From Trebonia sp963737285 (GTDB lineage Bacteria; Actinomycetota; Actinomycetes; Streptosporangiales; Streptosporangiaceae), in contig CAVTRT010000002.1 in assembly GCA_963737285.1 (NCBI GenBank), positions 1-64,000 of the forward strand: a DNA stretch of 64,000 nt, in the 5' to 3' direction. The notes below the pieces were generated by a model. That model was not told the DNA's origin. It made no database searches and saw nothing but the letters and a program-made list of their open reading frames with translations. Made by a program: the position numbers and the translations under genes. Shown here piece after piece: positions 1 through 7,885 of this stretch. Each line of letters begins with the position of its first letter. Position 1 is the first letter of the stretch.

Positions 1-753
1 CGTGCCCTGGAAATGGTAGCCGAGGACGGGCGGCGCGCCAAGGCGCACATGCTGGAGGCCAACCTCCGGCTGGTCGTCTCGGTCGCCAAGAAGTACAGCG
101 ACCGCGGGCTGTCCCTCCTTGACGTGGTGCAAGAAGGAAACCTGGGCCTGATCCGTGCCGTCGAGAAGTTCGACTACACGAAGGGCTACAAGTTCTCCAC
201 TTATGCCATGTGGTGGATCCGGCAGGCCATCCAGCGTGGCTTCGCGGACTCGGCCCGGACGATCCGGCTGCCCGTGCACGTGCTGGAGATGCTGTCCAAG
301 CTGTCGCGCGTCGAGCGTGACATGCACCAGCGGCTGGGCCGCGAGCCCACCCCCGAGGAGCTGGCCGTCGAACTGGACCGGACCCCGGACCAGATCGAGG
401 AACTGCTGCGCACCTCACGGCAGCCGATCTCGCTTGACTCTACGATTGGCGAGGACGGGGAGACCTCGATCGGCGACCTCATCGAGGACGTCGACGCGCC
501 CGAGGCTTCGGAACTGGTTGACCGGCAGCTGATGGCGGAGCAGCTGCGCTCGGCGCTGGACGCGCTGACGCCGCGTGAGGCGACGATCATGGCCATGCGA
601 TTCGGGCTATACGACGGCAACCCGCACACGCTGGATGAGATCGGCCGCGCCCTCGGCCTTACCCGGGAGCGCATCCGCCAGCTGGAGAAGCAGTCGCTGT
701 CCAAGCTGCGTCACCCGTCGCGTGCGCAACCGCTGCTCGACTTCGCGTCGTAA
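1..753 (+). CDS. RNA polymerase sigma factor, sigma-70 group 1/2 (5' end outside window)
   Basis: The reading frame is already open at base 1, so the N-terminus lies upstream. The visible ~250 residues cover sigma region 2 (RLVVSVAKKY, then YKFSTYAMWWIRQAI, which contacts the -10 element), region 3 (PVHVLEMLSKLSRVERDMHQ) and region 4 with the helix-turn-helix TLDEIGRALGLTRERIRQLE that binds the -35 box. The protein directs core polymerase to housekeeping-type promoters. The close match to the HrdB/SigA pattern and the lack of an ECF layout indicate group 1 or 2. The C-terminal tail QPLLDFAS is not the usual primary-sigma ending, so an HrdA/HrdD-like alternative principal sigma is as likely as HrdB. 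A hairpin follows 25 bases after the stop. Confidence 0.93.
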   Translation, partial: RALEMVAEDGRRAKAHMLEANLRLVVSVAKKYSDRGLSLLDVVQEGNLGLIRAVEKFDYTKGYKFSTYAMWWIRQAIQRGFADSARTIRLPVHVLEMLSKLSRVERDMHQRLGREPTPEELAVELDRTPDQIEELLRTSRQPISLDSTIGEDGETSIGDLIEDVDAPEASELVDRQLMAEQLRSALDALTPREATIMAMRFGLYDGNPHTLDEIGRALGLTRERIRQLEKQSLSKLRHPSRAQPLLDFAS

Positions 754-777
754 GCCGAGGCCTCCCGGCCTCCAAGG

Positions 778-814
778 ATGCCCTGGACCTGCTCCCCCAC
801 TAGGTCCGGGGCAT
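778..814 (+). terminator. Hairpin after the sigma factor gene
   Basis: A 13-base stem (778-790 with 802-814, one G-T pair) and an 11-base C-rich loop lie just after the sigma factor stop. There is no clear T-run, which is common for actinobacterial terminators. Confidence 0.6.
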
Positions 815-934
815 CGGTGTTCGGGTGGACTATGCGTGAACCAGGCGACCACGCGTCCAGCCCCATGCCAGGTGCACTAGTATTCCCAAGCCAGCCCAAG
901 ACCGGGCGGATGGGACAGACGAAGGCGGTTCGAG

Positions 935-1141
935 ATGGACGACGAGGGCCTGCTGGACGAGCTTCAGGAAGAGCTTGGCGGTGACTACAGCCCGCAGCTT
1001 CGAGTGGCGGCTGGGATGCTCAGCGGCGACGCGCAGGCGGCAGTGCCCTATCTGCTGTTCTCCATCGCCAAGAGCCTGGAAGACATCTCCTACCTCCTCC
1101 AGAACGACAACGTCAGCGTCATCATCGACGAGGCGGAGTAG
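935..1141 (+). CDS. Small acidic protein of unknown function, 68 aa
   Basis: I do not recognise this family. The ATG start at 935 follows a purine-rich stretch (gaaggcgg). The product is strongly acidic at both ends (MDDEGLLDELQEELGG and NVSVIIDEAE), has no membrane segment or signal peptide, and looks mostly helical. It stands alone between the sigma factor terminator and a minus-strand remnant. It resembles the many small conserved actinobacterial cytosolic proteins. The function is unknown, and coding is supported mainly by a clean start, codon usage and lack of a competing frame. Confidence 0.55.
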   Translation: MDDEGLLDELQEELGGDYSPQLRVAAGMLSGDAQAAVPYLLFSIAKSLEDISYLLQNDNVSVIIDEAE

Positions 1142-1142
1142 C

Positions 1143-1814
1143 TCAGGGGCGTAGCGTAGGGGGATGCAGGGTCGCTGCGTCTCCCCGGCGGTACAGCAGG
1201 GGCGGGCGACCGCCGGCCGCGCCCGCGGCCGGCGTCTGCGATCGCGCCTCCTCGACAATGAAGCCGGGGGTGCCCAGGACCTTGCGGCGGAAGTTCGCCA
1301 GGTCCGGGGCCTCACCCCAGACTGCCGCGTAGACGCGGCGCAGGTCAGCGATCGTGAACGGCTCGGCGACGAAGCTGGCGGCGAGAGTCGTGTACTCCAG
1401 CTTGGACCGAACTCGCTCCAGCGCGTCGGCCAGGATGGCCGCGTGGTCGAACGCCAGGGGCACCGACTCCGACTCCAGGTCCTCGACCGGCCACCAGCGC
1501 GCCGCCCCAGCGTCTCAGCCGGCCTGCGGGTCGGGCAAGTCCGGGGCCAGCGCGACCGCGTCCCACTTGATCAGCGTGTAGTCACAGCCGTACTCCCGCA
1601 CCGATGGCGTGCGGGACCACGCTCCGCCGCGCTCCCGGTAGTGCTCCGCCACCAGTCCCGCGATTGTCGTGGTACCACTCGACTCCGCGCCGAGCACGAC
1701 GACGCGGGTGGCAAGCCCGCCACGTGCGGCCGGGACCAGCATGTCCCAGGTGGCGTAGAGGTCAGCGCGTATCCGGCTCGCAGACACCGGGACAGGTTGT
1801 CCAAGGCTCGCACT
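1143..1814 (-). pseudogene. Remnant of a NadR-type ATPase/NUDIX protein of NAD metabolism
   Basis: Two pieces lie in one frame, separated by an in-frame TGA at 1515-1517. The upstream piece has the linker and Walker A of a NadR-like ribosylnicotinamide kinase (RADLYATWDML, then VVVLGAESSGTTTIAG) and ends soon after REYGCDYTLIKWD. The downstream piece is the C-terminal half of a NUDIX protein or NrtR-like regulator (WWPVEDLE, LAFDHAAILADALERVRSKL, FRRKVLGTPGF). The adenylyltransferase domain, most of the kinase domain and the NUDIX box are missing. The arrangement fits a large internal deletion that fused two NAD-salvage genes, followed by a nonsense mutation. A functional product is unlikely. 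Confidence 0.7.
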
Positions 1815-2179
1815 TTATGTAATCGAATAACTACCTGATGTGACATCGTGTGCCATGTCACCGTCCGATCAGTGCCATCCGGGGCATGCCAGGGCGCTAT
1901 CTGTGGTTACACCCATCAGACAGCACCCAGGCGTGTGATGGTTTCCCTCATTCACAACATGTCGCCCTGACCCGCGTCGACATCCGCGCCCCTGCCCATC
2001 GCCGTAGTGCATCGCACCGGCTGGCAGTGCCCCTGGGTGAAAAGCGAGCGCCGTCCCCCCGGCGCCCCGTCCAAGGGTTACCTCCTTTGACTTTCCGCAA
2101 GCACACCACCCCCGCCACCCTGCTCCGCAACGCCACCAGCGCCGACCTGCGCGCCCTGGCCAGCACCGCCCGCGACGGC
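1788..2179. other. Gene-poor stretch with one operator-like inverted repeat
   Basis: No convincing gene is seen. An inverted repeat GTGACAT-8-ATGTCAC (1840-1861) could be a regulator site. An open frame runs through here into the next gene, but its codons look non-coding before about 2087. Confidence 0.4.
1840..1861. promoter_or_regulatory. Operator-like inverted repeat
   Basis: GTGACAT and ATGTCAC are separated by eight bases, upstream of the secreted-protein gene and beyond the 5' end of the NadR remnant. The symmetry is seen in the sequence. A regulator role is inferred. Confidence 0.3.
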
Positions 2180-2863
2180 ATGACTCACGGCACCCGTGGT
2201 GCCATGGCCGGCACCGCCCGCCTCGCCGCGCGCAAGCCGGCCCGGTGGACCGCCGGCATCGCCGCCGCCGCCACCATCGGCGCCATCGCCGCCACCGCCC
2301 CCTGGGCAGGCGCCGCCGCCAGCACGGCCGATGCCGCCCACGGCGGCCACGCCACCACGACCAGCACCGCCACCCAGGACAGCTCCACCAGGCAGGCCAG
2401 CAGCTCCTCCCAGCCGACCACGATCTATGACTCGGTCTCGCCCACCGCCATCCCCTCAGGCCAGACGGTCGCCACCTATGCCGACGGCCCCTACCAGGCC
2501 ACCAGCGCCTCAGTCGCCGACCGCGGCAACGTCCTGTGGATCGACACCAACGGCAGCGACCCCAGCGCCAACGCCCTCGACGTCGAGCCCGGCGACGCCA
2601 CCCCCGCCCAGGCCGCCAGCTGGGTCTCTGCCAAGCTCACCGCCACCCCCAGCGCCACCGCGATCGTCTATACCTTCCAGTCCGACTGGAGCGCGGTCCA
2701 GGACAGCATCAACACCCTCCCCTCGTCGATGCAGTCCCACGTCAAGTACTGGATCGCCGACCCCACCGGCACCCCCCACATCGTCCCCGGCGCCGCCGCC
2801 ACCCAGTGGTACTGGGGCCCCAACTACGACATCACGATGGCCCAGCCCGGCTTCTTCAGCTAA
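2180..2863 (+). CDS. Secreted protein of unknown function
   Basis: ATG at 2180 gives 227 residues. A TTG at 2087 or an ATG at 2204 are alternative starts. A positively charged N-terminus is followed by the hydrophobic segment AGIAAAATIGAIAATAPWAG, a probable signal peptide, and then a Ser/Thr-rich linker. The mature part contains ATYADGPYQAT, VLWIDTNGSDP, LDVEPGDATP and YWIADPTGTPHIVPG. Its strand/helix alternation and acidic LDVEPGD motif recall glycosidase-like TIM barrels such as DUF1906, but I cannot name the family firmly. It probably acts outside the cell. A strong hairpin follows the stop codon. Confidence 0.7.
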   Translation: MTHGTRGAMAGTARLAARKPARWTAGIAAAATIGAIAATAPWAGAAASTADAAHGGHATTTSTATQDSSTRQASSSSQPTTIYDSVSPTAIPSGQTVATYADGPYQATSASVADRGNVLWIDTNGSDPSANALDVEPGDATPAQAASWVSAKLTATPSATAIVYTFQSDWSAVQDSINTLPSSMQSHVKYWIADPTGTPHIVPGAAATQWYWGPNYDITMAQPGFFS

Positions 2864-2892
2864 TCCTGACGCCGCCGTACAGGCCGCCCTGC

Positions 2893-2935
2893 CTGAGCTG
2901 GCCCGGGAGCACCAGATGCTCCCGGGCCAGCTCAG
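2893..2935 (+). terminator. Strong hairpin, 19-bp perfect stem
   Basis: Bases 2893-2911 pair exactly with 2917-2935 around a 5-base loop (CCAGA), 30 bases after the secreted-protein stop. It lies between convergent genes and could act in both directions. Confidence 0.8.
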
Positions 2936-3020
2936 TGTTGGTGACCCGACTGCTCCCTGACCTGTCCGGCAGCGACGGCTCCCGCGCTACGCGCTTCTTG
3001 CTGTTATCATCAGTGTGCCG

Positions 3021-4031
3021 TCACCACGCGTAGTGCTCCGGCGCGGTCTTATAGCCAGGGAAGATCTCGTTGAGCCTCTTGAGCACGTCGTCGCCAAGCT
3101 CCAGGCTCACCGCCCGCTGCGCGTCGTCGAGCTGGTCATGCGTCCGCGGGCCGATGATGGGCCCGGTCACTCCCTCGACGTGCAGCAGCCACGCCAGGGC
3201 GACGTTGGCCGGCTCCTCACCGAGCTCATCGCACAGGTCCTCGTAGGCGGTGAGCCTGTCTCGGTTCGCTTCCACCGCCGCGGCCGCCCGGCCGGAGACG
3301 CGGCGGGCACCCTCGCGCTCCTTCCTGAGCACGCCGCCGAGCAGGCCGCCGTTGAGCGGCGACCACGGGATGATGCCCACGCCGTAGTCGATCGCGGCGG
3401 GCAGCACCTCAAGTTCAATCTCGCGAGTCATCAGGTTGTAGATGGACTGCTCGCTGACAAGGCCGAAGAACCCGCGCGCCGGCCGCCGTGTCGCATGCCT
3501 GCGCGATGTGCCAGCCGGCGAAGTTGGACGACCCCACGTACAAGATCTTGCCCTGCGCGACGAGCACCTCCATGGCCTGCCAGATCTCGTCCCACGGCGT
3601 GTCCCGGTCCACGTGATGCATCTGGTACAGGTCGATGTAGTCGGTCCGCAGCCGGCGCAGCGACGCCTCACAAGCCCGGCGGATGTTGAGGGCGGACAGC
3701 CGGCCATAGTTCGGCCAGTCGCCCATGTCGCCGTAGAGCTTGGTGGCAAGGACCGTCTTGTCCCGCCGGGACGGCTCGGCGGCGAACCAGTCGCCGATGA
3801 TCTCTTCAGTCCAGCCTGCGTGGGCGCCGTCGGTGGACCGCGACGCCTGGCCGGGCGGACTGTCGGCCCGACCGTACCGGTTGGCGGTGTCGAAGAAGTT
3901 GACGCCGATCTCGTGGGCGTGGTCCATGATCCGCTCGGCCTCAGACGGGGAGGTGAGCGGCCCGAAGTTCATCGTCCCGAGGCACAGGCGGCTGACCTTG
4001 CGCCGGACCGGCCAAGATGCGTGTAGTCCAT
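3021..4031 (-). pseudogene. Aldo/keto reductase with two frameshifts
   Basis: Read from ATG 4031, the product starts MDYTHLGRSG and loses frame at about 4008 by a one-base deletion. It resumes as the AKR core MNFGPLTS, NFFDTANRYG (catalytic Asp/Tyr region), TKLYGDM and YIDLYQMHHVD. It shifts again near 3475 (one extra base in a GCGCGCGGG stretch) and continues to the end as GFFGLVSEQSIYNL, PWSPLNGGLLGG and IIGPRTHDQLDD. Together these make a normal ~335-residue NADPH-dependent aldo/keto reductase of the AKR11/YajO type. Its leader is a near copy of that before ltrA, and ltrA ends 12 bases upstream, so both were probably co-transcribed. Two indels make decay more likely here than a single sequencing error. 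Confidence 0.75.
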
Positions 4032-4080
4032 GCTGCTACTTTTTCACACGCACGCCTGCCGGGGCTGGCACGGTAACCCT
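4021..4080 (-). repeat. Leader repeat, copy 1 (before aldo/keto reductase)
   Basis: About 60 bases match 5281-5339 with roughly five substitutions and one gap. It covers the first codons, the start codon, the weak ribosome site (AAAAAGTAGCAGC) and the upstream region of the reductase. The last 12 codons of ltrA are also encoded here. Confidence 0.85.
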
Positions 4081-5291
4081 CCTGCGGCCTCCGGTGACCG
4101 CGTGGTTCGCGCCGCCTCGGACCCGGCCCGATTGTCCATGGCCGCGATTGCCGCTATCACGGCGGCGGCGCAGGCGGCGAGGGCGATCTCCGGAAGGACT
4201 CCCGCGGTGGCCGCGAGCAGGGCCAGGGCGGCGATCCCGGCGAGGCGGTTCCACGAGATGTGCCGCCAGATGGCGTACTTGAAGGCAGCGTGGCCGGCCA
4301 CGAACAGGGCCGGGCCGCCGAGGATCATCGCGGCGGACGCGGCGGACGCGTGCGAGGAGGGGAGGGAGAGCATCTTCTCGTCGCCGGCCGCCGCGACGAT
4401 GATGCCCGCGACCATGACCGGGTGGATCAGGTGGTAGGCGCCGCGGGCGAGCGCCCCGGGGTCCTGCGAGGTCGCGATGACCTGCGAGCTCGCCTGCGCC
4501 GACCGGTCGAAGTACAGCCACCACAGCGATACCGATCCGGCGAAAGCGACGATGAACGCGGCGACGTCCGAGGGTCCGACGTGAGCTGTCCCCGACATTG
4601 TCGCGCCGATGATGACGATGGACTCTCCCAGCGCGATGAGGATGAACGCCTGGCAGCGCTCGGCAAAGTGGCCGCCCTCGATCGTCCAGTCTGACGTGAG
4701 CGACCGCCCTAGCCAGGGGGTGCGGAACCCGAGGAGCCCGCCGCCAGCGTCGGTGACCACCACGGCAGTCCACAACAGGTCGCGCGCCCAGCCGTGGACG
4801 ACCCCGCCCGCGATGGCGAAGGCGCCGGACAGGACGCACCAGGCAAGGATGCGCTGGAAGTTGCGCCGCAGCGGCTCCGGGGCCTGCCTGCGCAGCGCGA
4901 CAACCATGAAGGCGCTGCGGCCGACCTGCTGCACGGCGTACGCGCCGCCGACGACCAGGCCCGGGCCGAGGACACCGGATCCCGCGAACGCCCGCGGCAG
5001 CGCCGCGGACATGGCAAGGGCGACCAGCATGAGGGCGATGAGCAGGATCCGCAACTCACGCCGGTCGGGATCCATCCAGTTCGTGACCCAGGTCGTGTAG
5101 GCCCACACCAGCCAGACCATCGCCCACAGCAGCGCCGTCTGCAGCGCCCCGCGCAACGTCGGCTCGCCCAGCAAATGGTGCGAGAGCTGGGTGACCGCGA
5201 AGACGTAAACGAGGTCGAAGAACAGCTCGATATTCGTGACCCGCTGATCCCCGGACCGGTCCCGCAGCAACCGTCCGGCCGTGTGGTCCAT
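4044..5291 (-). CDS. ltrA: Low temperature requirement protein A (LtrA) family membrane protein
   Basis: 415 residues from ATG 5291. The N-terminus has the LtrA hallmark VTNIELFFDLVYVFAVTQLSHHLL-type pattern (residues ~19-42). About 10-12 hydrophobic segments follow, including MVWLVWAYTTWVTNW, with acidic or aromatic residues conserved within membranes. The family is widespread in actinobacteria. It was named after a Listeria cold-growth mutant, and its biochemical role is unresolved. The C-terminal residues GGLPCQPRQACV are encoded by the leader repeat of the downstream reductase, so the original C-terminus may have been replaced when the cassette inserted. The upstream region is the second copy of the same leader. 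Confidence 0.85.
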   Translation of the reverse strand: MDHTAGRLLRDRSGDQRVTNIELFFDLVYVFAVTQLSHHLLGEPTLRGALQTALLWAMVWLVWAYTTWVTNWMDPDRRELRILLIALMLVALAMSAALPRAFAGSGVLGPGLVVGGAYAVQQVGRSAFMVVALRRQAPEPLRRNFQRILAWCVLSGAFAIAGGVVHGWARDLLWTAVVVTDAGGGLLGFRTPWLGRSLTSDWTIEGGHFAERCQAFILIALGESIVIIGATMSGTAHVGPSDVAAFIVAFAGSVSLWWLYFDRSAQASSQVIATSQDPGALARGAYHLIHPVMVAGIIVAAAGDEKMLSLPSSHASAASAAMILGGPALFVAGHAAFKYAIWRHISWNRLAGIAALALLAATAGVLPEIALAACAAAVIAAIAAMDNRAGSEAARTTRSPEAAGGLPCQPRQACV

Positions 5292-5339
5292 GCCGCTACC
5301 TTTTCACATGCACGCCTGCCGGGCTGGCACGGTAACCCT
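5281..5339 (-). repeat. Leader repeat, copy 2 (before ltrA)
   Basis: Near-identical to 4021-4080, including the ATGGAC start and the element GTTACCGTGCCAGCC. It probably carries promoter/5'-UTR information shared by ltrA and the reductase. The ltrA gene is exactly bounded by the two copies. Confidence 0.85.
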
Positions 5340-5371
5340 CGGGAGGCGGCCTGAATGCTATAGTCAACATC

Positions 5372-5410
5372 GTGAATAACGTGCGAGGTGCCCAGTGGTG
5401 GCGTCCCTGA
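5372..5410 (+). CDS. Trp-rich leader peptide of a transcription attenuator
   Basis: GTG at 5372 opens a 12-codon frame, MNNVRGAQWWRP, with two adjacent Trp codons (5396-5401) and a TGA stop at 5408. It lies at the 5' side of mutually exclusive hairpins that end in a T-run before trpS. This is the architecture of ribosome-mediated attenuation, reported for the auxiliary trpS1 gene of Streptomyces coelicolor. Stalling at the Trp codons when charged tRNA-Trp is low would expose region 2. An upstream TATAGT at 5358-5363 could be the -10 box. Confidence 0.75.
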   Translation: MNNVRGAQWWRP

Positions 5411-5469
5411 CGGGGACGGTCGCCTAACCTCACCCACCTGAAGCTGGCCGTCCGATTGGGCGGCCTTTT
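5402..5469 (+). promoter_or_regulatory. Tryptophan attenuator: regions 1-4 with intrinsic terminator
   Basis: Region 1 CGTCCC (5402-5407, end of the leader frame) pairs with region 2 GGGACG (5413-5418). Region 2 GGACGG (5414-5419) can instead pair exactly with region 3 CCGTCC (5448-5453). Region 3 GGCCGTCC (5446-5453) pairs with region 4 GGGCGGCC (5458-5465), followed by TTTT, forming the terminator. The 1:2 + 3:4 form terminates. A ribosome stalled on the Trp codons would favour 2:3 and read-through. Confidence 0.8.
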
Positions 5470-5534
5470 CGCTGTCGTGGCCAGCGTAGCCTTCCGGGAC
5501 CGCCGTGACCCCCAACAGATCACTGGAGGAACCC

Positions 5535-5850
5535 GTGACCGCGGTACTTTCTGACACCATCAGCGACACGCTCGCCAGCGCCCTCATCCGCTCGGCCGGG
5601 CTTGAGGCCGCGATCGAGCGGGACGCCTCGCCGTTTCGCATCCTGACCGGGGACCGCCCGACCGGGCCACTGCACGTGGGGCACTACTTCGGCACGGTCG
5701 CCAACCGGGTCAGGCTGCAGGATCTTGGAGCCGAGGTCTTCATCCTCATCGCCGATTACCAGGTGCTGACCGACCGGGACAGCGCGCGCCAGCCAAATCG
5801 CCGACACTACCCTCGCCGAGGTCAGGGCCGCGATGGGCATGAGCTATTAG
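5535..5850 (+). pseudogene. trpS: Tryptophanyl-tRNA synthetase with large internal deletion
   Basis: GTG 5535 has GGAGGA at 5525-5530. The first ~83 codons are a clear TrpRS N-terminus: FRILTGDRPTGPLHVGHYFG contains the class I HIGH-type signature, then EVFILIADYQVLTDRDS. At about 5790 this joins, in another frame, to IADTTLAEVRAAMGMSY followed by TAG 5848-5850, which is the normal TrpRS C-terminus. About 240-250 codons, including the KMSKS loop, are missing, so the protein cannot charge tRNA. The intact attenuator upstream suggests it was a starvation- or antibiotic-inducible second TrpRS. A housekeeping copy must exist elsewhere. Confidence 0.85.
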
Positions 5851-6478
5851 TCGCAAATAGTTGCCCGGTAAGCGGCATGGCGCTCGGGACCTTCCAGGAA
5901 GAGGCACGGCACGAGCGACCCGATGTAGCGTTAAGTAGCTAAATCTTACCGAGCGTCTTATGTCAGAAAATGTACCCCATATGTCCGTTACGTCATAGTT
6001 TTCCACCCCGATCTTGGGTCATTTTCTGACATATGTCGGCCTATGCCATAAACCGGTGCCCGGGGCGCCCGGCGACTGGCCCCCGCAGGCGCCTGCCTGG
6101 GACCCGCATCACCGGGAGGCCGCGGCACGGGCGGACGGCCGCCGCGCAAGGGGGCCGCGCCTCGCCCTGTCTGAAGGCACATGCAACTCCCGCGCCCGCG
6201 AGCGGCCACGGCGCCCTGATGGGCCGCCGGTGACGAAGGGGCGAATGAGGTAAGCGGCATTGTGCTATCGCACGGAAAGTACACACATAATCGCATAGTC
6301 CGCTGTCTGCGGCCTCGGAAATCTGACAAAAAGGACAAATGGCCGCCAGTCGGGTCGATGCGACACGCCCGAAGTTGATTACCGACGCGTCCTTATCCAT
6401 GGATCTTTGCCCCGCATCGGGTTACCGTCGAGAGCGGGACAGACGGCGGATGGACCGCCTGGATGGGGAGGCAGTTCC
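5851..6478. other. Gene-free stretch with a MITE-like inverted repeat
   Basis: No coding frame here has family similarity. The stretch holds the 14-bp inverted repeat at 5959-6033 and unusually AT-rich islands (about 5935-6035 and 6255-6345) in an otherwise GC-rich background, which suggests inserted or foreign DNA. The promoter of the beta-propeller gene presumably lies near its right end. Confidence 0.5.
5959..6033. mobile_element. 75-bp element with perfect 14-bp terminal inverted repeats
   Basis: TATGTCAGAAAATG (5959-5972) is mirrored exactly by CATTTTCTGACATA (6020-6033). With a one-base bulge the symmetry extends over ACCC. The TGTCAG...CTGACA ends look like transposon termini. The 75-base length and lack of a gene fit a MITE or a collapsed insertion sequence. 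A paired operator is the alternative. Confidence 0.45.
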
Positions 6479-7600
6479 TTGCGTAGATCTTGGCGTGCCG
6501 CGACGGGGATCGCGGCGATGGGAATCTCGGTCATCGCGGCCAGCCTGGCCGCGATGCCGGCACACGCGGCACCAGCGCGGACGGTGCCGGCGCGGGCGGC
6601 GAGCACGAAGTACACCGCGGCGGGCACGCTGTACGGCGTCGCGGCCGCCGCGAGCAACAACGCCTGGGCCGTCGGGCAGGCCGGCAGCAATAACGGCACG
6701 CCGCGGATCTTGCTACTGCACTGGAACGGCTCGGCATGGTCGCGAGTCACCAAGCCGAGCCTGCTGACCGGGACCGGGTCGCTATCAGGGATCACCGTAG
6801 TCAACGCAAAAGACGCCTGGGCGGTGGGAAGCACGGGCAGCGACACCGATCCGCACTCGCTGCTGCTGCACTGGAACGGGTCAGCCTGGAGCGAGGTCAC
6901 CAGTCCCGCGCCGGTTGGCCACGCCGGCCTGTCGGGGGTGAGCGCGACCGCGAGCAGCGGCTGGGCAGTCGGGTACGCATACACCGGGCAAGCGGCGATC
7001 GACTACTCTCCGCTGGTCTTCCGGCTGACCGGGTCGAAGTGGACCCGCGTCAAGACCAGCCTCGGGTTCAACGCCACGTTGGGCCAGGTGGCCACCACCA
7101 CGACGGGCGTCACCTTCGCAGTCGGGGACGAGGTTGGCATGATCACCGGCGTCATCGCGCGCTGGAATGGCCACGCGTGGGGCTGGACCAGCAAGCTACC
7201 TACCTACCAGGGACTGTCCGGCCTGGCGGCCGGGCCTGGGGGGATCGCGTTCACCGTCGGCGAGAATGGGGCCACGGTCAGCCCCGCGATCAGCGAGGAG
7301 TGGACCGGGCGCGCGTGGAAGAAGGTGACCGTCGCCGCACCCAACGGCTCCTGGCTCGACGCGGTCACGTTCGCGCCGGGCGGGACGGCCTGGGCGTCGG
7401 GCAGCGCCTACCCGCACTCGCTGATCATGCGCTGGAACGGCCACGAGTGGTCCCGGGTGACGAGTCCCTCACCTGACGACCAGCTGGAAGGCCTAGCGTT
7501 CTCCGCCGCGAAGTACGGGTGGGCGGTCGGCTACAGTCTCAACTCCTCCGGCAACCCGCAGACCGTCATCCTGCACTGGAACGGCAGCACCTGGAGCTAG
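6479..7600 (+). CDS. Secreted beta-propeller repeat protein
   Basis: TTG 6479 is chosen because GGGGAGG lies just upstream and the product then begins LRRSWRAATGIAAMG, a proper signal peptide ending near AMPAHA. A frame from ATG 6407 is open but atypical. The mature ~340 residues consist of about seven ~45-residue repeats, each with an AWAVG-type strand and an LLHWNGSAWSRVTSP-type strand (e.g. near residues 50-110, 330-370). This is the pattern of Kelch/sialidase-like propellers in actinobacterial exoproteins. No catalytic residues are recognisable, so a binding or scaffold role on the cell surface is likely. The next gene encodes a lipoprotein protease, so they may act together. Confidence 0.75.
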   Translation: MRRSWRAATGIAAMGISVIAASLAAMPAHAAPARTVPARAASTKYTAAGTLYGVAAAASNNAWAVGQAGSNNGTPRILLLHWNGSAWSRVTKPSLLTGTGSLSGITVVNAKDAWAVGSTGSDTDPHSLLLHWNGSAWSEVTSPAPVGHAGLSGVSATASSGWAVGYAYTGQAAIDYSPLVFRLTGSKWTRVKTSLGFNATLGQVATTTTGVTFAVGDEVGMITGVIARWNGHAWGWTSKLPTYQGLSGLAAGPGGIAFTVGENGATVSPAISEEWTGRAWKKVTVAAPNGSWLDAVTFAPGGTAWASGSAYPHSLIMRWNGHEWSRVTSPSPDDQLEGLAFSAAKYGWAVGYSLNSSGNPQTVILHWNGSTWS

Positions 7601-7885
7601 GCGCGTCGCGCGGAGCGTGGATGGGGCAGGAGCGCCGCGATGGCGGTCCGGACCGCGATGTGGTCCGGACCGCGCGCAGATCGCGCTCCCCGCACTGCTC
7701 GGCTGGCACAGCGAGCTGGCTGGCCCGCTGTGCGGCCGGGACCATGCCTATGGCTCTACCTGACCGTCATCTGGACCTGGATCCTCATCGCCGCGCACTG
7801 GTTCTACCCCGGAGCGCTATCCGTCGCGCCTGGGTAAGACGTGGTGGACAGGTCTTAGCGCGGTGAGATTAGGGCGGCAGGTTGC
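7601..7885. other. Intergenic stretch without recognisable gene
   Basis: Only short overlapping frames without family features are present. AGGGCGGCAG at 7870-7879 could serve as a ribosome site for the protease gene. Confidence 0.4.

Noticed and set aside
1900..2180. ydaO/c-di-AMP riboswitch before the secreted protein
   Set aside because: Such switches precede actinobacterial wall hydrolases, but I could not find the conserved core or pairing here.
5372..5469. T-box riboswitch before trpS
   Set aside because: No T-box sequence or specifier loop is visible. The leader peptide with tandem Trp codons and four-arm hairpins explains the region better.
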